From an uncultured archaeon (lineage in GTDB: Archaea; Nanobdellota; Nanobdellia; Pacearchaeales; GW2011-AR1), in assembly GCA_937143345.1 (NCBI GenBank), contig CAKZRD010000020.1, positions 1 to 38,861 on the forward strand: a DNA stretch of 38,861 nucleotides, given 5' to 3'. Shown one piece after another: positions 25,581-33,751 of the stretch; the first letter of the stretch is position 1, and every line of letters begins with the position of its first letter. The position numbers and the translations under genes are program-made. The notes below the pieces were generated by a model. The model had not been told where the DNA came from, ran no database searches, and worked only from the letters and a program-made list of their open reading frames with translations.

Positions 25581-26691
25581 AATTAATGAAGTTGAAAAGA
25601 GAGTTAAATAAATAAAAAGAAAGTAAAAGCATTAAAATTCCTGCTGCCAATCTCATAAATCTTTTTTCTTTTGATATCCATTTGGAGATTTTTTCTGTTT
25701 TTGTACCAAAATAAACTAAAAGAACCATTAAGAAAAGAGGCAAAATAAATACTAAATTATAAAGAAAAAGGTAAGAAATTCCAAAAGTTTTATTTACTGC
25801 CATTAGGCTCAAAATTGCTAAATAAATCCCTCCGGTACATGGAAGTTCGACTAACGCTACGAGAAAGCCTAAACAAACTACTGCTATCAAAGTACCTTTG
25901 TTTGTTAATTTTTCGATTAAAGGTTTTGCAGAAGAAGGAATTTTTAAAGAAAATCCTTTTCCATAAAAAAAGAAATCTTTAATTTCTAAAACAGCTCCAA
26001 TAAAAACCAATATTGCAGAAATAAAAACAAAATAATAAGTTAAATTTGAATTTGAAGTTAAAAATCTTATTATTCCAATGCCTGCTAAAAAATAAACTAA
26101 AAAAACAATAAAGATATATACTAATCCATATTTTAAAGCTCTTTTATGAGAAGAGAGAGACAAAAGAGTCGCCATTAAAAAAATCAAAACTCCGAAAGCA
26201 CAAGGATTAATTGAATCAATTAAAGCGGCGAAAATTATACTCCAGAGAGTTAATTTCTCTGTATGTGGGCTATCTGATGAGAAATCAGAAGATAGCTTAT
26301 TTTCTACTTCACATTTTAAAACAGATTCTTTAAGATGTTCAATTATTGGTTTATCGCCTATAAAATAAAATGATTTTTCATTACATTCAATAACTAAAAA
26401 AGGTATTCCTCTTTGTATTTGGGGAACTTGGAGTCTTTCAACAAAATTAAAATAAAGGTTTCTATTTTCTTGGTTAAAATAAACTTCTCTTTTATCAATT
26501 TTTACTCCGTCTATTTTTTCAACTTCTTCTAAAACTCCAGAAGAAAGAACATTTTTACAATGAGAACACCCTTCTCCCCAAAAATAATAAACTTTTGTTG
26601 AATTTTTATTTTCTCCACTAACTATGAAAAAATTCGAAAAAAGTCCGAACAACATTAATATTAAAATAAAAATAAATAATCTTTTTTTCAT
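25567..26691 (-). CDS. thioredoxin domain fused to CcdA/DsbD-like transmembrane domain
   Basis: Signal peptide, YYFWGEGCSHCKNV, then DSINPCAFGVLIFL and ELPCTGGIYLA CcdA motifs; start trimmed from 26814 to MKKRLFIF. Confidence 0.87.
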   Translation of the reverse strand: MKKRLFIFILILMLFGLFSNFFIVSGENKNSTKVYYFWGEGCSHCKNVLSSGVLEEVEKIDGVKIDKREVYFNQENRNLYFNFVERLQVPQIQRGIPFLVIECNEKSFYFIGDKPIIEHLKESVLKCEVENKLSSDFSSDSPHTEKLTLWSIIFAALIDSINPCAFGVLIFLMATLLSLSSHKRALKYGLVYIFIVFLVYFLAGIGIIRFLTSNSNLTYYFVFISAILVFIGAVLEIKDFFFYGKGFSLKIPSSAKPLIEKLTNKGTLIAVVCLGFLVALVELPCTGGIYLAILSLMAVNKTFGISYLFLYNLVFILPLFLMVLLVYFGTKTEKISKWISKEKRFMRLAAGILMLLLSFYLFNSLFNFINFSNL

Positions 26692-26768
26692 AAAGAAGTT
26701 TATTTTATTGAATTTAAAAAATTTTTGTTTATAAAAAAACTTATATAGAATCCTTATTTTAAGTTTAA

Positions 26769-27500
26769 ATGGAAAAGATAAAAAAAGGAGTAAAAGTTGA
26801 AATATTAACGACAAAAGAGAAAAAAAGGGTTGTTGGAATCGTTGAAGATGTTGGAGTAAAAAAAGAAGGAAAGCCTTTGATGGTACGCCTCAAAACTGGC
26901 GAGGTTGGAAGAATAAATAAGATTATCGAAGAAAAAAGAAAAACCGAAATTGAAGAGTTGATAAAAAAAGGAGAAAACCAAAGATTAGAGTTTAAATCTG
27001 AAGCACTTTGGAGTTTAAATTATAATGAAAAAGAAAGCAAATCTTACGAACTTCGCACTTACAAGCAAAAAGCTTCTAAAGTCATTATCGCGAAATCTCT
27101 TTCTGCCTTGATGAACAGCGAAGGAGGGATTTTAGTTATCGGAGTAAAAGAAAATAAAGAAATTTCTGGCTATGAAATCATAGGTATTGAAAAAGATTTA
27201 GAAAAATTAAAAGAACTAAAAAAAGATTTTTCTATCGACGGCTACAAAAGAATGATAATCGATGAAATAATTCGACCTTTCTTTCATTCAAAAATTTATA
27301 ATAAAATAAACTTTTTTCTTGAATTTAAATTTGAAGTATTTGAAGGAAAAACTGTTTGTTTAATAAAAGTTAATTCTTCCAATTTTCCTGTTTTTCTCTC
27401 TTTAGAAGGAAGAGAAATTTTCATGATTAGAACAGAAACACAAACACGGCAAATTCAAGATAAAGAGCTAGTTGATTATTGTATGGATAAGTTTAAGTGA
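26769..27500 (+). CDS. YwbE-like (DUF2196) domain fused to Schlafen/AlbA_2 domain
   Basis: N-term IKKGVKVEILTTKEKKRVVGIVEDV...VRLKTGEVGRINKII; then GENQRLEFKSEALWS...MNSEGGILVIGVKENKEI. Confidence 0.82.
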   Translation: MEKIKKGVKVEILTTKEKKRVVGIVEDVGVKKEGKPLMVRLKTGEVGRINKIIEEKRKTEIEELIKKGENQRLEFKSEALWSLNYNEKESKSYELRTYKQKASKVIIAKSLSALMNSEGGILVIGVKENKEISGYEIIGIEKDLEKLKELKKDFSIDGYKRMIIDEIIRPFFHSKIYNKINFFLEFKFEVFEGKTVCLIKVNSSNFPVFLSLEGREIFMIRTETQTRQIQDKELVDYCMDKFK

Positions 27501-27585
27501 TTTGAAACTTGTTTTTTATATGTTTTTTAAGAAAAATCAAGAATAAAAAAAGATCGTATGATATGAAAAGATATTTTTATTAAGA

Positions 27586-27657
27586 CGCCCCAACCGGGAA
27601 TTGAACCCGGGTCTCAAGCGCGACAGGCTTGCGTACTAACCGTTATACTATTGAGGC
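27586..27657 (-). tRNA. tRNA-Asp(GTC)
   Basis: GCCTCAA/TTGGGGC acceptor, CAAGC-CTGTCGC-GCTTG anticodon arm, CCGGG-TTCAATT-CCCGG T arm. Confidence 0.95.
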
Positions 27658-27689
27658 ACGAAAATAAATAATAAAAAAGATTTTTAAAT

Positions 27690-28529
27690 TTAATCTTTCT
27701 TTTCCTTTTCCGTATCATTGATAATCTCTGTTTTTTCAAAATCTATTTCTTCCTTAATAATTTCAACATCTTCTTCAGGATATTTTTCCAACCTTATAAA
27801 AATTTCTTCAAAATGATTATATTGTTTAGTATAAATTTTTTCATGGTTATCTAATTGAAGTATTGGTAAAAATAATGCTTTTTTTTCTTCTTTTGTAGGA
27901 GCTAGATCAGAAAAAGTTATTTCTTCTTTTTTTAGTTCTTTAAAATGTTTTTCAATTTCTCTTATAATCAAATTTATTCTCTCTTTTATAGGAACTCTTT
28001 TATCTTTAGAAAGAAAAAGTTCGTAAATTTTTTCTGCTTGTTTTTTTCCTATAACCTTTCTTATTCTTCTCGTTTCTGTTTCTATTGCTTTATTTAATGA
28101 TAGCATCAATTCTTCTAAAGTTACTTTTCTTTGTCTTGGTAATGGTGTTCTTGGAAAAAGAAGAGGGATTTCTTCATCAAACACTTCTAATTTTGGAATA
28201 ACTTTTTTTTCTTCTTTTTTTCCATAAATAATTTCATCTATTTCCTTTAAGAAAACATCATTTAAAATTTCAGATTTCATTTTTAAGAGGATAGCACAAG
28301 CAAGCAACATTTTAGATGAAACAAAAAAATTTGCTTCTTCCATTTTTTTTATAACTTCTAAATATTTGTCTGCCAATAGAGAAATATCTATATCCCAAGG
28401 ATCTAATCTTTCAGTATTTATTAAATCATAGATAAGAGATTGCCAACTAATTTCTTCTTTTGTTATTATATCATAAAATTGCTCAGAACCTATTTTTGAC
28501 TCTTCTTCCATTAAGTTTGATTGTTTCAA
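27690..28529 (-). CDS. scpA: segregation and condensation protein ScpA (kleisin)
   Basis: LDPWDIDISLLADKYLEVIKKMEEANFFVSSKMLLACAILLKMKSE. Confidence 0.92.
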   Translation of the reverse strand: MKQSNLMEEESKIGSEQFYDIITKEEISWQSLIYDLINTERLDPWDIDISLLADKYLEVIKKMEEANFFVSSKMLLACAILLKMKSEILNDVFLKEIDEIIYGKKEEKKVIPKLEVFDEEIPLLFPRTPLPRQRKVTLEELMLSLNKAIETETRRIRKVIGKKQAEKIYELFLSKDKRVPIKERINLIIREIEKHFKELKKEEITFSDLAPTKEEKKALFLPILQLDNHEKIYTKQYNHFEEIFIRLEKYPEEDVEIIKEEIDFEKTEIINDTEKEKKD

Positions 28530-28588
28530 TAGTTAAAAAGCTTAACTAATAACAAAAAATATATAAATAATAATTAAATTCTTCAAGT

Positions 28589-29623
28589 ATGGAAGAAAAA
28601 GAGAAGATATTTCTTGAATTTTTAAAGAAAATATCTCCTGGAACTCATTTAAGAACTGTTATTGAAGATATTATTCGTTCAGGTAGAGGGGCTTTAATTG
28701 TTTTAGATACACCAAAATTAACAGAAATTACAGAAGGAGGATTTAGAGTTAATTGTAGATTCACTCCACATAGATTGTTTGAACTATGTAAAATGGATGG
28801 TGCTGTTATTATCTCTTCCGATATGAAAAGAATATTTTATGCAAATGTTTTATTAGTTCCACCGACTTCTGTAACATCAAATGAAACAGGAACAAGACAT
28901 AAAGCGGCAGAGAAAACAGCAAAATATGCAGAGACTTTTGTTTTATCAATATCTGAAAGAAGAAAAAAAACAACAATTTATTATTGTGATTTGAAGTATA
29001 GTTTAAGAAGTTTAGATGATTTGTTAAAAATTCTTTCTACTAATTTACAAATAATTGAAAAACAAAGAGAACAATTCAATGAACTCTGGTCTAGATTAAA
29101 TATTTTAGAAATTTCAGGACTTGTTTCAGTGAGTGATGTTTGTAAACTCTTACAAAAAAGTCAAGCTATAATAAAGATATCCTCATTGATAAGAAGAGAT
29201 CTTATTGAAATAGGAAAAGAAGGCAGTGTAATAAATCTAAGATTTAGGGAACTTACAAAAAATGTTGAAAAAATAGAAGAAGAAATATTAAGAGATTATT
29301 CCCAAAAAAATTTAAAAACAGTTAAAAAAATTCTTAAAGGTTTAACTTTTGATGGACTTTCAGAGGTAAGCACTATAGCAAGGTTAGTTTTTGATTTGGA
29401 TTTGGATGAACAAATAAAGCCGAAGGGCTATAGATTTTTGGAAAATTGCGGACTAACAAAAAAAGAAATCGCTAGTGTAATATCTAACTTAAACACGCTT
29501 GATAATATTATTAATGCAGAACAACAAACTTTAGAAAATTTGTTGAAGGCGAGAGCTTCTCAAATAAAAGAAAATATTCTTAAATTAAGAGAAGAAATAT
29601 TAGAAGGAAAGAAAACTATATGA
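28589..29623 (+). CDS. disA: DisA-like diadenylate cyclase (DAC + linker + C-terminal HhH-like region)
   Basis: GRGALIVLDTPKL...EGGFRVNCRFTPHRLFELCKMDGAVIISSDMKRIFYANVLLVP...ETGTRHKAAEKTA; C-term DEQIKPKGYRFLENCGLTKKEI. Confidence 0.92.
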   Translation: MEEKEKIFLEFLKKISPGTHLRTVIEDIIRSGRGALIVLDTPKLTEITEGGFRVNCRFTPHRLFELCKMDGAVIISSDMKRIFYANVLLVPPTSVTSNETGTRHKAAEKTAKYAETFVLSISERRKKTTIYYCDLKYSLRSLDDLLKILSTNLQIIEKQREQFNELWSRLNILEISGLVSVSDVCKLLQKSQAIIKISSLIRRDLIEIGKEGSVINLRFRELTKNVEKIEEEILRDYSQKNLKTVKKILKGLTFDGLSEVSTIARLVFDLDLDEQIKPKGYRFLENCGLTKKEIASVISNLNTLDNIINAEQQTLENLLKARASQIKENILKLREEILEGKKTI

Positions 29624-30639
29624 TAAGCAAAGATAGATTAAAAAAATTAAAAGAAATTTTACTTTTTTCTAAAAACCCGGTCTTTCTTTTTGATAATGAT
29701 CCAGACGGTATTTGTTCTACTTCTATTTTGATAAGAAATATTGGTAAAGGAAATGCTTTTGTTTTAAAATCAATAGAAAAAATAAGTGAAAATCTCTCAA
29801 AAAAAATATTTTCTGTTTATCCTAGTGAAATATTTATAATCGACAAACCAATTCGAGATCTGAACTTTATAAAAAAAACAAAAGAAAAAAATGTCCCTTT
29901 AATTTATATAGACCATCATGAACAAAAAGAAAGCAACTATTGTGTTTATTTTAACAGTTATCCCTCTTCCGAACCTGTAAGTTTCATAACACAAAAAATA
30001 TTTGATTCAAAAGAAACAAGATTTCTTTCTTTAATGGGTTGTATTTCAGATTCTTTTTTACCTGATTTTTACGAAGAAGAAAAAAATAAATTCCCTGAAC
30101 TTTTTTTAGAAACAAAAGATGCTTTTGAAATATTTTATAAAAGCGATTTTGGAAAAGCTATTCAAATAATTTCTCTCTCATTGATGAATAACGACAAAGT
30201 AATAGAAAAAATTTTAGATTATTTAAAAAAAATAAACTCTCCTTACGAGATTTTAATTGAAAATGAAAAAAACAGATTTATGCACGAAAGGTATAATGAA
30301 ATGATAATGTTTATTGAAAAAAATATTGAAAAAACAAAAGAATTTGACGAACTTATTTTTTTAGAGTTTTCTGGAAAATATAGTTTAGTCTCCGAGTTGG
30401 CAAACAGATTAAAATTTATGAGAAAAAACAAGTTTATTGTTGTTTGTTATAAAAAAGAAGACTCTATAAATATTTCATTGAGGGGGAAAAGGTCTAAAAA
30501 AATTGTGCAAAAAGTTTTGGGCGATATTGAAAACTCATTTGGTGGAGGACATGAGATGGCCTGCGGATTAAGAATTCCATCAAGCGAATATGACAAATTT
30601 AAAAAGATAATATCAGAAATCTTTTTTGTTGAAATTTAA
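29620..30639 (+). CDS. DHH/DHHA1 family phosphodiesterase, ATGA-coupled to disA
   Basis: FDNDPDGICSTS, YIDHHEQK, MGCISDSF, FGGGHEMACGLRI. Confidence 0.87.
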   Translation: MISKDRLKKLKEILLFSKNPVFLFDNDPDGICSTSILIRNIGKGNAFVLKSIEKISENLSKKIFSVYPSEIFIIDKPIRDLNFIKKTKEKNVPLIYIDHHEQKESNYCVYFNSYPSSEPVSFITQKIFDSKETRFLSLMGCISDSFLPDFYEEEKNKFPELFLETKDAFEIFYKSDFGKAIQIISLSLMNNDKVIEKILDYLKKINSPYEILIENEKNRFMHERYNEMIMFIEKNIEKTKEFDELIFLEFSGKYSLVSELANRLKFMRKNKFIVVCYKKEDSINISLRGKRSKKIVQKVLGDIENSFGGGHEMACGLRIPSSEYDKFKKIISEIFFVEI

Positions 30640-31089
30640 AAAAGAATCTTTTAGATTGATCTTTTCTCTTTTTATTATCTCTCCTTCTTTATTTAAATCA
30701 ATTTTCTCTATAAAAAAGTCGTTACGAAAAACCCTTAATTTCCATCCATCTTCTAAAAGAAAACAGATAATCTTAGAAAAACTGCCGCCAATAATTTTTT
30801 CAACAAATTCTTTTAAATTATCAATATCAATACTCTGTTTGTTTAAAAAAAGTTCTTTTAGCTCTGTCTCTTTTTCTTCAATAAGTTTCATTTCAAAAAA
30901 AGGATAATCCGAAGAAAAAAAGCTCTTTTTTGATGGAGAATAAAAATTAAAAGTTATTTTATCGCTCTCTTTTTCAGATTTTGAAAGAATACAAAAAACA
31001 GAGACTAAAAAAAGATCTAAATTTTCTTTTTTAAACTCTTTAAAAAAATCCTTATTTTTTAATCTATTGAAAAAATCATTAAGTTTCAT
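30613..31089 (-). CDS. hypothetical protein
   Basis: 158-aa ORF, 27-bp tail overlap with the convergent DHH gene. Confidence 0.6.
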   Translation of the reverse strand: MKLNDFFNRLKNKDFFKEFKKENLDLFLVSVFCILSKSEKESDKITFNFYSPSKKSFFSSDYPFFEMKLIEEKETELKELFLNKQSIDIDNLKEFVEKIIGGSFSKIICFLLEDGWKLRVFRNDFFIEKIDLNKEGEIIKREKINLKDSFLNFNKKDF

Positions 31090-31119
31090 AAAAGAATAGT
31101 TTTTAACAAATTAATAAAT

Positions 31120-32088
31120 TTATTCTTTTTCAAAAAATGCTTTAGCTACTATCAAAGGAAAAATTAAAGTGGCATCGGCAAAAATCTTAATTGATTTTCC
31201 ATCTAGTGCTATTTTTCCCCATGAAACTGCTTCATCCGGTCGTGCTCCAGAATCAGAACAATCAAACTCTTGTTGTGAATTTATATAAACTGCATAATCT
31301 GCCCCACCTCTATACAAATTACAATTACAAATAGAATGCTTTATTATGCCTTCTCCGATTATTATAATTCCTGTTTTAGCTTTTCCTATAGAAGAGTTAT
31401 TAAATTCTTCTGTATCTTTTAATATGTCTAAAAAGAAATTTTTGTTTTTATAGTTTTTATAGAAGTAAAGAATATCTCCTAGACTACCGTCCATAATTGC
31501 AGGACAATAAACTTTTACTTTGTTTTTATATGCCCAATAATAAATAGAATCTTTATTGTTTATTTTTTTTGCTAAAAAATAAATTAATTCTGATGGCGTT
31601 TTGATTTCTTTTTCATATTTTTCTAAAACAGAAAAAACAAACTTTTCAAATTTTTTGTATAAAGAATTTTCAATCAAAATGTTTCCTGCCCTATTAATTC
31701 CTTTTTTTCTTAATTCTTTTCCTTTTAAATTAAAATCCCCGAGCTTAAAATTTCCAAAACACTTAATAAAATCTTCTTCTATACCTCCAGCACTAGTTAT
31801 TAAGTAATTCACAAATTTATTTTTAACTAAGGCTTTTATCGTTTCCCTTATTCCTGTAGTAACCATGTTAGATGTATACCCAAGATAAACGAAAGAATTT
31901 TCTTTTTTCATTTGTTTTAAAATTTTAATAGCTTTTGCAAAATTTGTTGCTTGCCCACCTGTAGTTAAATAACTATCAAGAATCTTTGAATAATCTGTTT
32001 TTCCATCGAAGGAATAACCTTTTATAGGGGGAGATTTTATTCTTTTGCTCTTTTTGAAAATATTATTATAAACCTTTATTTTATTCAT
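31120..32088 (-). CDS. dys: deoxyhypusine synthase
   Basis: YLGYTSNMVTTGIRETI; YLITSAGGIEEDFIKC; SWGKIALDGKSIKIFADATLIFPL. Confidence 0.95.
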   Translation of the reverse strand: MNKIKVYNNIFKKSKRIKSPPIKGYSFDGKTDYSKILDSYLTTGGQATNFAKAIKILKQMKKENSFVYLGYTSNMVTTGIRETIKALVKNKFVNYLITSAGGIEEDFIKCFGNFKLGDFNLKGKELRKKGINRAGNILIENSLYKKFEKFVFSVLEKYEKEIKTPSELIYFLAKKINNKDSIYYWAYKNKVKVYCPAIMDGSLGDILYFYKNYKNKNFFLDILKDTEEFNNSSIGKAKTGIIIIGEGIIKHSICNCNLYRGGADYAVYINSQQEFDCSDSGARPDEAVSWGKIALDGKSIKIFADATLIFPLIVAKAFFEKE

Positions 32089-32387
32089 TATTTTTTTAAT
32101 ATATTTTCTTTTTTATTCTTTTTGATTTTCTCTTTTTGCTCTGTTTTTTCATAACATTTGGATTTTGTTTCTTTTATTGTTTTTTCAACTTCAAACATCC
32201 TTCTTCTTTTTTCATCTATAAACTCAAGAATTGCTTTTGCTTTTTCAGGATTCTCTCTAACCATATTCAAAACAAAAAGAATTTTTCTTATTATATCATC
32301 ATAAGTTTCTCTTTTATGTTCTCTTAACTTTTCTAATCTCTCTTTTGTTTCTTTCTCTAGTTTTAATGTTGTAATTCTATTATTCAT
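32088..32387 (-). CDS. ribbon-helix-helix-like small protein
   Basis: TTLKLEKETKERLEKLREHKRETYDDIIRKIL. Confidence 0.6.
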   Translation of the reverse strand: MNNRITTLKLEKETKERLEKLREHKRETYDDIIRKILFVLNMVRENPEKAKAILEFIDEKRRRMFEVEKTIKETKSKCYEKTEQKEKIKKNKKENILKK

Positions 32388-32398
32388 TTTAATATTAA

Positions 32399-32414
32399 GT
32401 ATACTGTAGTATAC
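32399..32414. promoter_or_regulatory. perfect 16-bp inverted repeat GTATACT-GT-AGTATAC, putative operator
   Basis: 7-bp arms 12 bp upstream of the RHH-like gene start. Confidence 0.5.
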
Positions 32415-32513
32415 CTTTTTAAATTTTTCGTAATTATATAGTTACAACATTATAGTAAGATTTAAAAAGGTTGCTAACCTATGTTTTTTAACTAAATTTG
32501 ATAAAAATACAAA

Positions 32514-33716
32514 ATGAAAGCAAAAAAAACTTTGTTCCTTTTGGCATTTGTCTTTGCAGTTTTTGCTTTGACAAGTGTCTTGGCAGCAGATATAGCTAGT
32601 AATGTCAATGTTTACTTTAAGGACTTACAATTGTCAACAAACAATAATAGTGTTGGTTATGTCGGGGAAACTGTTCCAATAAGAGTTATTTTTACAGCTA
32701 CAACAAATGCAAAAGATGCTAGAATAAGAGTTTGGCTCGGTGGAAACGAAGAAATATCTTCTTCCACAAGGAAACTTTCACTCATTAAGAATGCAGTATA
32801 TAACGAATTGCTTAATTTAAGAATGCCTTCTAGATTAGAAAAAACAAATGAGCCATACACTTTAAGAGTAATCATAGAGGATTCTGTAAATCAGACAATA
32901 TTGACTTATCCGGTGATTATACAAAGAGAATCATACAACTTGAGATTGTTGTCTGTTGATAATAGCAACTCCGTCGAAGCGGGAAGTGTCCTTCCTGTTT
33001 TAGTTGTTGTTAAAAATACAGGTTTTGAAAACAATGAAGATGTTTATGTGACGGTTTCTATACCTGAAATAAGAGCATATGCTAAAGCGTATTTAGGCGA
33101 TTTAGTTGCAGTAGAATGTGAAGATGAAAAGTGCGACAGAGATGACGCAACTTCAAAAGTCCTTAATCTACAAATACCTGAAAACGCTAATAATGGGGTT
33201 TATGAAATGATTGTAACAACATACAATTATGACTCCAGACAAGTTGAAAAAAGAATGGTTGAAATAAGAAGCAAAAAATCTGACTTGACATTGTTTTCAG
33301 GTTCTGCAGTTCAAGAGATTGCTGCTGGAGAAACAAAGAACTATGAGATTGTCTTAGTAAATGCGGAAGACAAAATAAAAGTTTTCAAACTAGATGTAGT
33401 TTCTGACTCTGCTTTGGTTGTTTCAGCTCCTTCAGTGGTTACTGTAGGACCGCAAACAGCTCAAACAGTTAAAATAACTGTAAAAGCAAAAGACGGAGCA
33501 GAAAAAGGAAGATATTCTTTTTTTGTCAATGTAGATGGAAAAAGAACAAATTTTGTGGCAAATGTAGTCGAATCTTCTTCTACGTCTGAAAAATGGGCAA
33601 TAGCTTTAACTGTTGTCTTAGCAATAATCTTTGTAATTTTACTCGTAGTTCTTATTGTTCTTCTTTTTAGAAGGGACAATAAAAAAATAGAAGAAATAGA
33701 AACAAGTTATTATTAA
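32514..33716 (+). CDS. secreted membrane-anchored Ig-like/COG1361-type surface protein
   Basis: Signal peptide MKAKKTLFLLAFVFAVFALTSVLA, beta-rich domains with VLVVVKNTGFEN, C-terminal TM and basic tail. Confidence 0.75.
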   Translation: MKAKKTLFLLAFVFAVFALTSVLAADIASNVNVYFKDLQLSTNNNSVGYVGETVPIRVIFTATTNAKDARIRVWLGGNEEISSSTRKLSLIKNAVYNELLNLRMPSRLEKTNEPYTLRVIIEDSVNQTILTYPVIIQRESYNLRLLSVDNSNSVEAGSVLPVLVVVKNTGFENNEDVYVTVSIPEIRAYAKAYLGDLVAVECEDEKCDRDDATSKVLNLQIPENANNGVYEMIVTTYNYDSRQVEKRMVEIRSKKSDLTLFSGSAVQEIAAGETKNYEIVLVNAEDKIKVFKLDVVSDSALVVSAPSVVTVGPQTAQTVKITVKAKDGAEKGRYSFFVNVDGKRTNFVANVVESSSTSEKWAIALTVVLAIIFVILLVVLIVLLFRRDNKKIEEIETSYY

Positions 33717-33751
33717 GGGGATTTTTTTCTTTTTTCCCTTTTCTTTTTTTA
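33717..33751 (+). terminator. T-rich terminator-like tract
   Basis: GGGGATTTTTTTCTTTTTTCCCTTTTCTTTTTTT after stop. Confidence 0.45.

Noticed and set aside
26692-26814. N-terminal 41 aa of the ORF-track Trx-CcdA protein
   Set aside because: Runs into the divergent YwbE-AlbA_2 gene; MKKRLFIF at 26691 gives a proper signal peptide
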